A DNA stretch of 46,762 nucleotides from DATHVR01 sp035461175. GTDB taxonomy: Bacteria > Actinomycetota > Acidimicrobiia > Spongiisociales > ZC4RG35. The position numbers and the translations under genes are program-made. Below are positions 1-8,216 of this stretch, in pieces. The stretch is from positions 1 through 46,762 of the forward strand of contig DATHVR010000104.1 in assembly GCA_035461175.1 (NCBI GenBank), in the 5' to 3' direction. How positions within the stretch are numbered: position 1 is the first letter of the stretch; the number at the start of each line of letters is the position of its first letter. Below the pieces are notes generated by a model. That model ran no database searches and was not told the origin of the DNA. It saw nothing but the letters and a program-made list of their open reading frames with translations.

Positions 1-293
1 GTACTGGTGGTGGTGGGGGTGGTAATGGTGGTGGTGGTAGCGCCGTCGTCGCCGGCCTCGGTGGTCGAGGTCTCGGTGGTGGGGGTGGTGGCGGTGGTGG
101 GCGCCGTGGTGGTGGAGGTCGTCGAGGTGGAGGTCGTCGAGGTGGAGGTAGTCGTGGTCGGGAACAGGTCCTCGATCGTGATCGGGGGGCACATGATTTC
201 CGGCTCACCCTGGGCAGCGGTGGGGGCGGTGACGATCCACGCTGCCATCACCATCGCCGTTAAGGCGCTGAGCCCGTATAGCCTTCTCCCCAT
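1..293 (-). CDS. Exported Thr-rich protein, N-terminal part (runs off window)
   Basis: Reading the minus strand from an ATG at 293 gives an open frame to the window edge with no stop, so only the first 97 codons are seen. It begins MGRRLYGLSALTAMVMAAW and continues through a hydrophobic stretch to about residue 28 (TAAQ), which fits a Sec signal peptide. A short segment with one Cys (about residue 35) follows, then a low-complexity stretch almost entirely of Thr, Ser, Pro and Ala from about residue 45 on, typical of a cell-wall or surface linker. Any globular domain lies outside the window. No clear Shine-Dalgarno precedes the ATG, so the start is likely but not certain. Function unknown. The overlapping plus-strand Val-rich frame is its mirror image and not a gene. 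Confidence 0.6.
   Translation of the reverse strand, partial: MGRRLYGLSALTAMVMAAWIVTAPTAAQGEPEIMCPPITIEDLFPTTTTSTSTTSTSTTSTTTAPTTATTPTTETSTTEAGDDGATTTTITTPTTTS
111..150. repeat. 15-bp tandem repeat coding Thr/Ser linker
   Basis: The 15-bp unit GGTGGAGGTCGTCGA occurs twice in full (111-125, 126-140) and once in part. It lies inside the Thr-rich exported protein, where five-codon repeats lengthen or shorten the linker without changing frame. Such units often vary in number by slippage; that is inference here. Confidence 0.6.
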
Positions 294-391
294 ACCGAAC
301 CACAGGCTACCCGACGGGTCTCGCCGACGTAAGTCGGACCCGGGAACCTAGGCACCCCGAGTGTCGTTGGGGAGGGACAGGAGGAAACTCG

Positions 392-916
392 ATGAACAAG
401 GTCACCCGTATCGCTCTCGCCGGATTCGTGGCGCTGGCCCTCGCCGCCTGCAGCGACGACGAGGCCCAGATCACCACCACGACCCTGGACGCCTCGCTCC
501 TCACTACGACCACCACCATTGGCGACGATGGCAACGGGGAAGAACAGCCCCCGTCGACCGACACCTCCGACACCACCGCCCAGCCCAGCGATGAGGTCGA
601 GAGCTTCGAGGTGATCAGCCGTCAGTCCACCGAGGACGGCGAGACGCTCTACATCCTGATTCCCCCCGGCAACTACTCCGATGTGAGCATCGAGAATTTC
701 CTGGGCGATCTGTTGGAGGACGAGACGGCCGTCTCCGGCGTCGAGGTGTTCGACGACCGCGCCGCGCTCGATGCCTCCCTCAAGGCAGAGGACGAGCGCA
801 CCGCCGAGGAGATGCAGACGATCGAGGACCACCATCTGGTGAGTCTGGTCGACGGGCGTCAAGTGGCCTTCCAGGGCCCCCTCTCAGATTATGAGGACTT
901 CGTCATCGGCTCCTAG
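392..916 (+). CDS. Small secreted lipoprotein, function unknown
   Basis: This 174-aa protein starts at an ATG with a good AGGAGG about 9 nt upstream. Residues 1-20 are a lipoprotein signal peptide ending in the lipobox LAAC, with Cys20 as the predicted lipidation site. A Thr/Asp-rich linker (about residues 24-70) follows, then a compact acidic domain of about 100 residues (FEVISRQSTEDGETLYILIP onward). The domain's opening resembles proteins that process a self-reported quantity over time, but I cannot assign a family. The stop codon TAG lies in CTAG at 913-916, and the convergent mgtE gene ends in the same four bases. Predicted to sit on the outer face of the membrane. Confidence 0.8.
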   Translation: MNKVTRIALAGFVALALAACSDDEAQITTTTLDASLLTTTTTIGDDGNGEEQPPSTDTSDTTAQPSDEVESFEVISRQSTEDGETLYILIPPGNYSDVSIENFLGDLLEDETAVSGVEVFDDRAALDASLKAEDERTAEEMQTIEDHHLVSLVDGRQVAFQGPLSDYEDFVIGS

Positions 917-2322
917 CCGAGGATCAGGCTCGCCAGCAGCAGGAAGCCGCCGAAACCGACCATGTCGGTGACGAAGGTCAGGAAGATCGACGAGGCCAGC
1001 GCCGGATCCAGGCCCAGGCGTCGAAGTGCCAGCGGAATCGCCGCCCCCACCGTGGTGGCGAGGGTGAGGTTGGCCAACGCAGCCACCCCCACGACCAGGG
1101 CCACTTGAGAGGCGGTGGCGCCCTCGGCGGAGAAGACGTCGAGCCGGACGAGGCCCACCGTGACCGCAGCGGCGGCCGCCGCCATCAAGATTCCCACCAT
1201 CAGGCCGATGCGCAGCTGACGGCCGAGGATCCCGATGATCCGCGAGGCCGGGACGTCGTCGGAGGCGAGCGACCGGATCGTCACCGCCAGGCTCTGGGTT
1301 CCGGCGTTGCCTCCCAGGAGGGCCACGACCGGCATCAAGGCCGCCAGGATCGGGGCCCGGGCGATGACCCCGGTCTGGCTCTCGATCACGATCGCCACCG
1401 CCAGAGCCAGGACCAGGTTGATGAGCAGCCACGGGGAGCGCATGCGGGCCGAGGGGAACACGTCGGAGTAGACGGTTTCCTCGGCTCCGGCGCCGACGGA
1501 GGTGGCGAAGTCCTCCGACGCCTCGTCCTGGACCGCCTCCAGGACGGCGTCGGTCGTCACCATCCCCAGCAGGCGTCCGCTGTCGTCGGTGACCGGGACC
1601 CCGAACAGGTGGTAGCGCTGGACCAGTTCCGCCACCTCCTCGCGGTCGGCGAAGGCGGTCACCGCCACCGGGTCGGCGACCATGGCCTCGTCCAGGCCCG
1701 CCCCGGGACGCCCGAACACCAGGTCCCGGAACGAGATCACGCCTTTGAGGCGATCCTCGTCGTCGACCACGTACACATAGGACAGGTCGTCGAGTTCATC
1801 GTTGAGGATGCGGATCCGCTCGATCGCCTCTCCGACGCTGAACCCGAGCGGGAGCACGGCGATCTCCTGGCTCATCAAGCCACCCGCCGAGTCGGGCGGG
1901 TAGACGAGGAGACGGCGGACGGCGTCGGCGTCGGCCGTTGTCATCGCCTCGAGCAGCCCTGCGGCCGTCGCCTCCTCCAGTTCGCCGATCAGGTCGGCGG
2001 CGTGCTCGGGGTCCATGTGGGAGACAGCGGCGGCCGCCGTCTCCACCGACAGCTCCTCGATGATGTCTGCCGCCAGTTCCGGGGCGATCTCCTCCAGGAT
2101 CTCGGCGGCGTCGTCGGGGTCCAGGTCGGCCAACAGGTCGACGGCGGCCTCTTCCGACAGCTCTTCGAGGACGTCGGCGGCGTCACCGGGAGCGGATTCG
2201 ACCAGGGCCTCCCACTCCTCGGGCCGGGCATCGAGATACTCCTCCACCTCGTCCCGGTCGTGCCGCGCGGCTCGGAGCAGGTTGCGAGCCAGCTGGCGCG
2301 GACTATGGAGGCGAAGCTTCAT
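913..2322 (-). CDS. mgtE: Magnesium transporter MgtE
   Basis: The 469-aa product has the full MgtE layout. An acidic superhelical N domain (about 25-140) is made of repeated AAD/LLAxLDPDDAAEIL helices. Two CBS domains follow (about 145-265), then a five-helix membrane domain (about 295-469). The pore signature PVVALLGGNAGTQS is at about 331-344, and a TDMVGF motif lies near the last helices, where the family has its cytoplasmic-side Mg-binding Asp. In known MgtE, the N and CBS domains bind Mg2+ and close the pore when internal Mg2+ is high. Length matches the family. The gene is monocistronic and convergent with the lipoprotein, sharing a CTAG stop. I looked for an M-box leader upstream and saw only repeats. 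Confidence 0.95.
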   Translation of the reverse strand: MKLRLHSPRQLARNLLRAARHDRDEVEEYLDARPEEWEALVESAPGDAADVLEELSEEAAVDLLADLDPDDAAEILEEIAPELAADIIEELSVETAAAAVSHMDPEHAADLIGELEEATAAGLLEAMTTADADAVRRLLVYPPDSAGGLMSQEIAVLPLGFSVGEAIERIRILNDELDDLSYVYVVDDEDRLKGVISFRDLVFGRPGAGLDEAMVADPVAVTAFADREEVAELVQRYHLFGVPVTDDSGRLLGMVTTDAVLEAVQDEASEDFATSVGAGAEETVYSDVFPSARMRSPWLLINLVLALAVAIVIESQTGVIARAPILAALMPVVALLGGNAGTQSLAVTIRSLASDDVPASRIIGILGRQLRIGLMVGILMAAAAAAVTVGLVRLDVFSAEGATASQVALVVGVAALANLTLATTVGAAIPLALRRLGLDPALASSIFLTFVTDMVGFGGFLLLASLILG

Positions 2323-2388
2323 GGCCGTGCCAGATTAGAGGGGGCCTAGCGCGGCGGGGTCGCAGGTGGTCGCCGCCCGGACGGTATT

Positions 2389-2444
2389 GGGTGGTGGGTC
2401 ATGAGTGGTGAGTCGACCCATTACTCACCATTCCCAACCCACAA
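2389..2444. repeat. GGTGGTGAGT-type intergenic repeat (copy 1)
   Basis: An imperfect inverted repeat: GGGTGGTGGGTCATGAGTGG and a GGTGAGT on the left, ACTCACCATTCCCAACCC on the right. The same words recur in other gaps at 14181-14273, 17072-17118, 33337-33360, 39238-39262 and 43005-43034. No coding potential. Function unknown. Confidence 0.6.
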
Positions 2445-2462
2445 CGCCGCCAGAGGCGCCTC

Positions 2463-2649
2463 CTTTGTCCCCCACGAGTGGGGGAAGGTCCCTGCCGCCG
2501 GAGCTTGCGGAGGCGGGAGGTAGGGGGCAATTGGTGTGAGTTCTAATGCGCGCTCTGCCCGACCCCTCCGGGGTCGCCCCATACCCGCCTGGCGGCGGGT
2601 CCCTTCCCCCCTCGCTTCGCTCCGGGGGACAAAGCTCCGGGGGACAAAG
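2463..2649. repeat. Dispersed palindromic element, copy A (intact)
   Basis: The element starts with CTTTGTCCCCC (2463-2473) and ends with its reverse complement GGGGGACAAAG (2624-2634). In between are several GC-rich hairpins: CCCCCACGAGTGGGGG, a GCCGCCGGAGCTTGCGG-type stem, GACCCCTCCGGGGTC and ACCCGCCTGGCGGCGGGT. A 15-bp tail unit CTCCGGGGGACAAAG is then repeated once (2635-2649). Related copies lie at 33370-33567 and, split by an insertion sequence, at 37895-37967 plus 39221-39230. With the preceding repeat it fills most of the gene-free stretch 2323-2686. It resembles REP/BIME-like or MITE-like sequence; no coding capacity. Confidence 0.75.
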
Positions 2650-2686
2650 CCGGCCCCTCACAACCCACAACGGCAAGCGGAGCGAG

Positions 2687-3163
2687 CTACTCCCGGTAGG
2701 GCTCGATGGCTTTTACTTCTACCTCGAAGCGGCCTCCAGGTGCCTGATAGGCGACGGTGTCGCCCACCGCTGCCCCGAGCAGGGCTCGGCCCATGGGTCC
2801 GTCCGGGGAGGCGAGAGGGAGACCGGCCACCCTATTCTCCGGGGTGGCGACGAAATAGCGGATCTCGTCGCCTTCGTCGTCGATGACCGTGACCACGCTT
2901 CCCACCTGGACGGTGCCGTCGTGAACGGCCTGGCGCACCTCGGCGCTGTGGAGAAGGGACTCGAGTTGACGGATTCGGGCCTCCATCAGGCCCTGGTCGT
3001 TCTTGGCGGCGTCGTAGTCGGCGTTCTCGCGGAGGTCGCCATGTGAACGCGCTTCGGCGATCCGGGCCTCGATCTCGGCCCTGCCCTCATTCTTGAGGTG
3101 TTCGAGTTCGGAGGAGAGCTTGGCGTGGGCTTCAGGCGTCAGCCAGGTGGATTCGTCGGTCAT
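2687..3163 (-). CDS. greA: Transcription elongation factor GreA
   Basis: The 158-aa product starts MTDESTWLTPEAHAKLSSEL. The N-terminal antiparallel coiled coil (about 5-80) carries the GreA signature LRENADYDAAKNDQGLMEAR, whose acidic tip reaches the RNA polymerase secondary channel. The C-terminal FKBP-like domain (about 85-158) ends VKAIEPYRE. GreA stimulates cleavage of backtracked RNA. Length equals the family norm. I chose the ATG at 3163 because the frame open upstream of it encodes about 70 residues with no Gre homology that run into selD. The gene is divergent from selD, with about 73 bp between starts for both promoters. Confidence 0.95.
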   Translation of the reverse strand: MTDESTWLTPEAHAKLSSELEHLKNEGRAEIEARIAEARSHGDLRENADYDAAKNDQGLMEARIRQLESLLHSAEVRQAVHDGTVQVGSVVTVIDDEGDEIRYFVATPENRVAGLPLASPDGPMGRALLGAAVGDTVAYQAPGGRFEVEVKAIEPYRE

Positions 3164-3236
3164 GGAACCAGGTACGTTAGGGGGCCTTGGCGACATAAGG
3201 CGATTCGATCTGCGGGCGACCCGATACCGTGTGGGG

Positions 3237-4247
3237 ATGGTCCGACTCACCACCTTCAGCCACGGCGCCGGTTGAGCCTGCAAGCTCGGTTCCGCCGAGT
3301 TGGCACAGGTTCTGTCGCCGTTGGTAACCCATTCCGCCTTCTCCCACCCCGATCTGGTGGTGGGGGTCGGCACCTCCGATGACGCCGGGGTGTATGCCCT
3401 CCCCGGATCGGACGGCCGCGCCCTCGTGCAGAGCGTGGACTACTTCACCCCCATCGTCGACGACCCCGGCGACTGGGGCCGGATCGCCGCCGCCAACGCC
3501 TTGTCCGACATCTATGCCATGGGGGCCAGCCCCATCACCGCCCTGCAGTTGCTGGGGTGGCCGCGAGGGAAGATCCCCTTCTCGGTGGCGAGCGAGGTGA
3601 TGGCCGCGGGCGCCGACACCATGGCGGCGGCAGGATGCGTCGTGGTCGGGGGTCACTCCATCGACGCCGGTGAGCCCACGTTCGGATATGCCGTCACCGG
3701 ACTGGTCCCACTCGACGGGGTGGTCACCAACGCCGGGGCTCAGGCCGGGGACAAGCTCGTTCTGACCAAGCCGCTAGGAACCGGGATCGTCACCACCGCC
3801 CACAAGGCGGGCGCCTGTCCTCCGCACCTGCTCGCCGAGGCGGTGGGGATCATGAGCGAGCTGAACCGTCCCGCCGGGGAGGCTCTCGCGATGGGTGCCC
3901 ACGCCGCCACCGATGTGACCGGCTTCGGCCTGCTCGGCCATCTCGCCGAGATGCTGGATGCCTCCGGCGTGGGGGCCGAGCTGGGGGAGGTGCCGATCCT
4001 CGACGGTGTGGCGGAATTGCTGGACGCCGGGTATTACCCGGGGGGAAGCAACCGCAACCTGGACGCGATCCGGTCCCGGGTGGAGGGCGACCTCGATCGA
4101 GTGCGTCTCCTGGCCGACGCCCAGACCTCGGGCGGGCTGTTGGTGGCCCTGCCGGAGGAGCTCGTCGACCGCTATCTGGAATCGGTCGAAGGGGCGGTAC
4201 GGATCGGCCGGGTGACCGCCGACCACGGACGCATCTCTCTCCTCTGA
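3237..4247 (+). CDS. selD: Selenide, water dikinase SelD containing selenocysteine (TGA readthrough)
   Basis: SelD makes selenophosphate from selenide and ATP, the Se donor for selenocysteine and 2-thiouridine modification. The frame from TTG 3300 onward is a clear SelD (GTSDDAGVYAL, NALSDIYAMGA, GGHSIDAGEPTFGYAVTGL) but lacks the catalytic N-terminus. In the same frame upstream, from ATG 3237, is MVRLTTFSHGAG, then TGA at 3273-3275, then ACKLGSAELAQV. This aligns residue for residue with the SelD active site HGAGC-x-CK: the TGA is at residue 13, in place of the catalytic Cys (Cys17 of E. coli), and Lys16 follows as expected. Read through, the protein is 336 aa, the family length. Sec-containing SelD is known in many bacteria. 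A conventional call would start at 3300 or call it truncated. GTG 3231 is an alternative start. Confidence 0.93.
3273..3309 (+). promoter_or_regulatory. Candidate bacterial SECIS hairpin of selD
   Basis: Directly after the TGA is a stem-loop: CTCGG (3285-3289) pairs with CCGAG (3295-3299) around loop TTCCG. The stem extends through G-U and A-U pairs to GC/GC, and after a 2-nt bulge CCTG (3277-3280) pairs with CAGG (3306-3309). Bacterial SECIS elements lie inside the coding region just 3' of the UGA and are bound by SelB through the apical loop. Position and size fit; whether this loop is recognised is inference. Confidence 0.7.
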
Positions 4248-4287
4248 GTCCCGGCCGGCGACGGCCAGCGTTTCGGGGATCACTACC

Positions 4288-4731
4288 GTGAACGGTATGG
4301 AGCCGGTCGAGCGCCTCAGCCACATCGCCAATGCCCTCTCCATCCCTGCCGTCGAGCGTCACATCTTCCTCTGCGCCGGCCAGAGCACTCCCAAATGCGC
4401 TCCGGTCGACGTCACCAACGCGGTGTGGGCCCATCTCAAGTTCCGTCTCAAGCAAGCCGGTCTGGCCAGTGCTCCTCCCCGTTGGCGCGACGCCCCGTCT
4501 CTGGATGCGGTGCCCGAGCCGGTGGGAGCGGGGAAGGTGTTGCGCAGCAAGGTCGACTGCCTGCGGATATGTGAGTCGGGGCCGATCGCCGTGGTGTATC
4601 CCGAAGGCGTCTGGTACCACGGCGTGACGGTGGAGGTGATGGACCGGATCGTGGAAGAGCATCTGATCGGGGGACGACCGGTGGCCGAGCACGTGTTCGC
4701 GACAGGAGACCTGGGAGGATCCGAGAAATGA
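4288..4731 (+). CDS. Thioredoxin-like [2Fe-2S] ferredoxin family protein
   Basis: A 147-aa cytoplasmic protein (144 aa if started at ATG 4297 instead of GTG 4288). It shows the cysteine spacing of the thioredoxin-fold ferredoxins (the COG3411 type): HIFLCAGQSTPKC near residues 25-37 and KVDCLRICESGP near 88-99, followed by AVVYPEGVWYHGVT and a C-terminal helix EEHLIGGRPV. The four Cys would bind one [2Fe-2S] cluster, as in the nuoE-like fold. The electron partner is not evident. It follows selD by 40 nt, and its stop overlaps the start of the hydrolase by 4 nt (ATGA), so these genes are probably cotranscribed. Redox role inferred from family only. Confidence 0.85.
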   Translation: MNGMEPVERLSHIANALSIPAVERHIFLCAGQSTPKCAPVDVTNAVWAHLKFRLKQAGLASAPPRWRDAPSLDAVPEPVGAGKVLRSKVDCLRICESGPIAVVYPEGVWYHGVTVEVMDRIVEEHLIGGRPVAEHVFATGDLGGSEK

Positions 4732-5630
4732 AATGGATCAAGGCGGCGGTGGCCGCATTCTTCGCCAGCCGCCTCTTCGGCCCGATCCTCACTCCCGAGT
4801 TTCCTCCCGGCCAGGTCCACCCCTGGCGGATCCCGGGCCGGACCGTCTACGTGGGTGATATGGAGTTCCTGGTCAGAGAGGCCGGGCCTCTCGACGGACC
4901 CCCGGTGGTGCTGATCCACGGCTTGGCCGGATCGTCGCTGGCGGAGTGGTATCAGGTGGGCCGACTCCTCGCCGAGGATCACCGCGTCATCCTCGTCGAC
5001 CACCGCAGCCACGGGCTCTCCCCGCAGAGCCGGGGCCGCTTCGAAGTCAGCGAAGTCGCCGACGAGTTGGCCGGGATACTCGACATCCTCGATCTGGGTC
5101 CGGTGACCGTGGTCGGGTACTCGATGGGCGGCACCATCGCCCAGTCCCTGGCGCAGCGCCATCCGGGTCGGGTCAGTTCCCTGGTTCTGGTCGCCACCTT
5201 TTCCCACCATCCGCCTCTGCTCCGGGCCGCCCGGGTGGCCGGGCTGATGGTGACCCGAGCCTGGGAACGTCTCACGGGCGCGGGGACCCCCGAGGTGCGC
5301 TCCCTCTATCTGCTGGCCACCAAGGCGGTGGAGAGACGCCACGCCCGCTGGTTGTGGGAGGAGACCCACCGCCGTGATCCCGACGCCGGTGCTCAGGCCG
5401 CCTTCGCGATGCTTCGCTTCGACTCCCGGGACTGGATCGGGAGGCTGGGCGTTCCCACCACCGTCGTGATCCCCACCCGCGACCAGCTGGTACCTCCGAC
5501 CTGGCAGTACGGGCTGGCGGCCGACCTCGGGGATGCCGCGGTGGTGGAGGTGGCAGACGCACGCCATGAGCTTCCCTGGACCCATCCCGACCTGGTCAGC
5601 GAGATCATCGCCAAGGCGGTCAGGAGCTGA
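4728..5630 (+). CDS. Alpha/beta hydrolase
   Basis: The 300-aa protein has a short hydrophobic N-terminus (about 5-20) that may anchor it to the membrane, then an alpha/beta hydrolase fold. The oxyanion region is VLIHGLAGSS (about 61-70) and the nucleophile elbow GYSMGG gives Ser132. Probable acid Asp in PTRDQLVPP (about 253) and His280 in DARHELPW complete the triad. The substrate cannot be predicted; esterase, lipase-like and C-C hydrolase roles are all possible. Its ATG overlaps the stop of the upstream ferredoxin-like gene, so translation is probably coupled. It is convergent with the penicillin acylase-family gene, with only 8 nt between stops. Confidence 0.88.
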   Translation: MKWIKAAVAAFFASRLFGPILTPEFPPGQVHPWRIPGRTVYVGDMEFLVREAGPLDGPPVVLIHGLAGSSLAEWYQVGRLLAEDHRVILVDHRSHGLSPQSRGRFEVSEVADELAGILDILDLGPVTVVGYSMGGTIAQSLAQRHPGRVSSLVLVATFSHHPPLLRAARVAGLMVTRAWERLTGAGTPEVRSLYLLATKAVERRHARWLWEETHRRDPDAGAQAAFAMLRFDSRDWIGRLGVPTTVVIPTRDQLVPPTWQYGLAADLGDAAVVEVADARHELPWTHPDLVSEIIAKAVRS

Positions 5631-5638
5631 GGCATCCC

Positions 5639-8122
5639 TCAGCCGGCAGGCTCGAGCCGGAGACGGTGGTTGGGCTCGCCGGGGTCGGGAGCGAAAGGCA
5701 GCGGTCGCAGCTCGCCATCGGTCCACTCGTCGATCAGGTCGGCGTAGTTGCCGTGGAAGGCATGGCCGGACTGGCCGGGGGCGTGGACGGCCAGGGCCGC
5801 GTCGGGATCGGCCATGTCGACGACGAAGCGCATTGACGGCGTGGCCAGCGTCTCGTAGCCGAGGGTGGCCGCCCACGAGGTGGCGTTGACGATCGCTGCC
5901 CCGCCCCCGACGTCGGGCGGAGCCGAGCGGTTGAACAGAGCCTCGATCGGCCCGATGCCGGACTGGCCCAGCGTCTGGTTCTCGAAGGTGGTCACGTGCA
6001 GGTCGCCCCAACGCCAGCCGTCCGGATCCCCCAGCCGCTCGGTCAGCTCCTCATGAGCCTCGAGCACCGCCATCCGCAGGATGTCGGCCGATGTCTCCAC
6101 CGCTTCGGAGCTCTCGCGGTCCCACCAGGCGTCGTCGGGCCGTTGCAGCAGCCGTCGGATCACCTCGAAGAAGCGCCCGTTCCCTTCCGCCGTCACCGGC
6201 TCGGGCAGCTCATCGAACGTGAGCAGGAGCAGATGCCGCCACACCGCCGCCCATGCCGCCGCCCCGGCACTGTCGGCGTCCATCTGGAAGGGCTCTGAGA
6301 CCTCGGCCCACCGATCGAGGACCGTTTGCATCGTCTCGATGGCAGGGTCGTCGGGGGTGAGTTCGAGGACGTGGGGGACGACGATGGCGGCCGAGGCGTC
6401 GTAATTGTCGAGCTGGATGGAGGCGCTGGCGGCGGCATCGAGTGGCCCGGCCTCCTCGAGCAACTGGCGGATCCTCTCCGAGCGGAAGCCGTAGGCGTGG
6501 TCGACGCCGATGAAGACCTCTGCGTCCGGCCCCACCACCGGTTGGTTGGCGGTGACGATCATGCCGCCGGAAGGGTCGAAGAGGCTGGGGAGGTCTTCGA
6601 AGGGCACCAGGCCCTCCCAGTCGTACTCCGAGGTCCATCCGGGGACGGGATAGCGACCGTCTCCGGACCGCCGGATGGGGATCTCGCCGGTCGCCTGGTA
6701 GCCGATGTGACCGTCGACGTCGGCGTAGACCAGATTCTGGGCGGCGACGTCGAACCTGGCCGCGGCCGCGCGGAACTCTTCCCAGTTAGAGGCGCGGTTG
6801 AAGCCGAGCAGCGCGTCGAAGAGGGTCGACGGCTCCAGCGCCTGCCAGGCCAGGGCGACCTCGTACTCGTCGGGCAGCTCGTAGCCCGAATCTGCCAGTG
6901 CGTCCACCGCCCCGAAGCGACCCGAGATGATCGGCCCGTGGCGGGTCGAACGTATCTCGATGTCGACCGGTTCACCCCCCGCCACCTCGATCGTTTCGAT
7001 CCGCACGTCGAAGTCGACCCACTCTCCCTCCACCTCGTACCGGCCGTCCCGGGTGCGCTCGATGAAAAGGTCCATCGTGTCGGGACCCAGGTTGGTCACT
7101 CCCCACGCGATCCGCTCGTTGTGGCCCACGACCACCCCGGGGGCGCCGGCAAAACTGAATCCGCCCACCCGGTAGGGGCACTCCTCGGACAGCTCCTCGC
7201 ACCAGAGGGTGGCCTGATACCAGATGGAGGGGAGCTGGATCCCCAGATGGGGGTCGTTGGCGAGGAGGGGCAGCCCCGAGGCGGTGCGGGAGCCGGCCAC
7301 CACCCAGTTGTTGGAGCCGATTCCCTCGAAGGGCCGACCCAGCACCGCCTCGACTCCGTCCACCCGGCGGGCGGCCCGCTCGACCGCGGCAAGGACACCC
7401 GGGTCGAGGGAAAGGTGGTCGCGACCGGCTACGGCACCGGCCCGGGCCTGGACGATCTCCTCGTGCTCGGCGGGGAAGGGCGGATACAGGTCTTCGGCGG
7501 CGTCGAATCCCAGTCCCCCCGCCACCAACGCCCGTTCCAGCTCGGCGTCCAGGTTGGCGCGCAGGTCCCAGGCCATGACATGGCCCCAGGTGAGGGAGTG
7601 GATGGGCTCCCATGGCGCCGGCTGATAGCCCGAGTTCTGTAAGCCGAGGATCGTGTACTCGAGAGAGAGGGGCGAACCGCCCGGCCGTTCAGCCAGGTAG
7701 GCGTTGACCCCCTCGGCGTAGGCCTCCAGCGCCGCCCGCTCCTCGGGCGAGGCGGCGGCGAGTTCCTCCCCTGCCAGGCGCTCGAAGCCCAGCGTTCGCA
7801 GGAAGGCATCGGTCTCGACCTGGTCCCCCCCGAACATCTCCGAAAGGCGACCTCCACCGATATGACGCCAGACATCCATCTGCCAGAAGCGGTCTTGGGC
7901 ATGGACGTAGCCCTGGGCGAAGAAGAGGTCATGGCTGTTGGAGGCCTGGATGCGGGGGACTCCGGCCTCGTCCCGGTCCACCACTACCGCGTTCTCGAGC
8001 CCGGGTACGCCCACGGCTCCGTCGAGCTGGGGAAACGAACGGCGGGTCAGCCACACTCCGATCCCTCCGCCGATGACAAGGACCAACAACAGGAAGACGG
8101 CAAGGCGGCGGATCCAGCGCAT
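5639..8122 (-). CDS. Penicillin acylase family protein (Ntn-hydrolase), exported
   Basis: The 827-aa product starts with MRWIRRLAVFLLLVLVIGG, an uncleaved anchor or Sec signal. The A-chain motif FAQGYVHAQDRFWQMD is at about 68-83. Autocatalytic processing is expected before Ser270 in GIGSNNWVVAG, where SNNW is the hallmark new N-terminus of the beta chain; LANDPHLG follows. Family members hydrolyse amides: penicillins, glutaryl-7-ACA, or acyl-homoserine lactones (quorum quenching). Which of these applies cannot be read from sequence. Length and order are typical of the S45 peptidase family. Monocistronic, outward-facing enzyme; the gap to the next gene (8123-8216) holds both divergent promoters. 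Confidence 0.92.
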   Translation of the reverse strand: MRWIRRLAVFLLLVLVIGGGIGVWLTRRSFPQLDGAVGVPGLENAVVVDRDEAGVPRIQASNSHDLFFAQGYVHAQDRFWQMDVWRHIGGGRLSEMFGGDQVETDAFLRTLGFERLAGEELAAASPEERAALEAYAEGVNAYLAERPGGSPLSLEYTILGLQNSGYQPAPWEPIHSLTWGHVMAWDLRANLDAELERALVAGGLGFDAAEDLYPPFPAEHEEIVQARAGAVAGRDHLSLDPGVLAAVERAARRVDGVEAVLGRPFEGIGSNNWVVAGSRTASGLPLLANDPHLGIQLPSIWYQATLWCEELSEECPYRVGGFSFAGAPGVVVGHNERIAWGVTNLGPDTMDLFIERTRDGRYEVEGEWVDFDVRIETIEVAGGEPVDIEIRSTRHGPIISGRFGAVDALADSGYELPDEYEVALAWQALEPSTLFDALLGFNRASNWEEFRAAAARFDVAAQNLVYADVDGHIGYQATGEIPIRRSGDGRYPVPGWTSEYDWEGLVPFEDLPSLFDPSGGMIVTANQPVVGPDAEVFIGVDHAYGFRSERIRQLLEEAGPLDAAASASIQLDNYDASAAIVVPHVLELTPDDPAIETMQTVLDRWAEVSEPFQMDADSAGAAAWAAVWRHLLLLTFDELPEPVTAEGNGRFFEVIRRLLQRPDDAWWDRESSEAVETSADILRMAVLEAHEELTERLGDPDGWRWGDLHVTTFENQTLGQSGIGPIEALFNRSAPPDVGGGAAIVNATSWAATLGYETLATPSMRFVVDMADPDAALAVHAPGQSGHAFHGNYADLIDEWTDGELRPLPFAPDPGEPNHRLRLEPAG

Positions 8123-8216
8123 GGGCGCAATCTACCCCGCCCGAGGTCGGGCGTCGGCAGGTGGTCGTTTCCGTCAGGTCGATGCCGGTTTCGGCGACTA
8201 CTAAGCTCCGGGGCCG

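Noticed and set aside
7..351. Val-rich plus-strand open frame at the window start
   Set aside because: It is the complement of the Thr-rich coding repeat on the minus strand; composition is explained by that gene.
1105..2349. 414-codon plus-strand frame opposite mgtE
   Set aside because: Low-complexity Arg/Asp/Gly composition typical of an antisense shadow in GC-rich DNA.
2323..2460. Mg2+-sensing (M-box) riboswitch before mgtE
   Set aside because: Only short repeats and one GC stem were seen; no M-box core could be traced.
3300..4247. SelD starting at TTG 3300
   Set aside because: This start omits the catalytic loop. The in-frame ATG 3237 with a TGA at the active-site position explains the data better.
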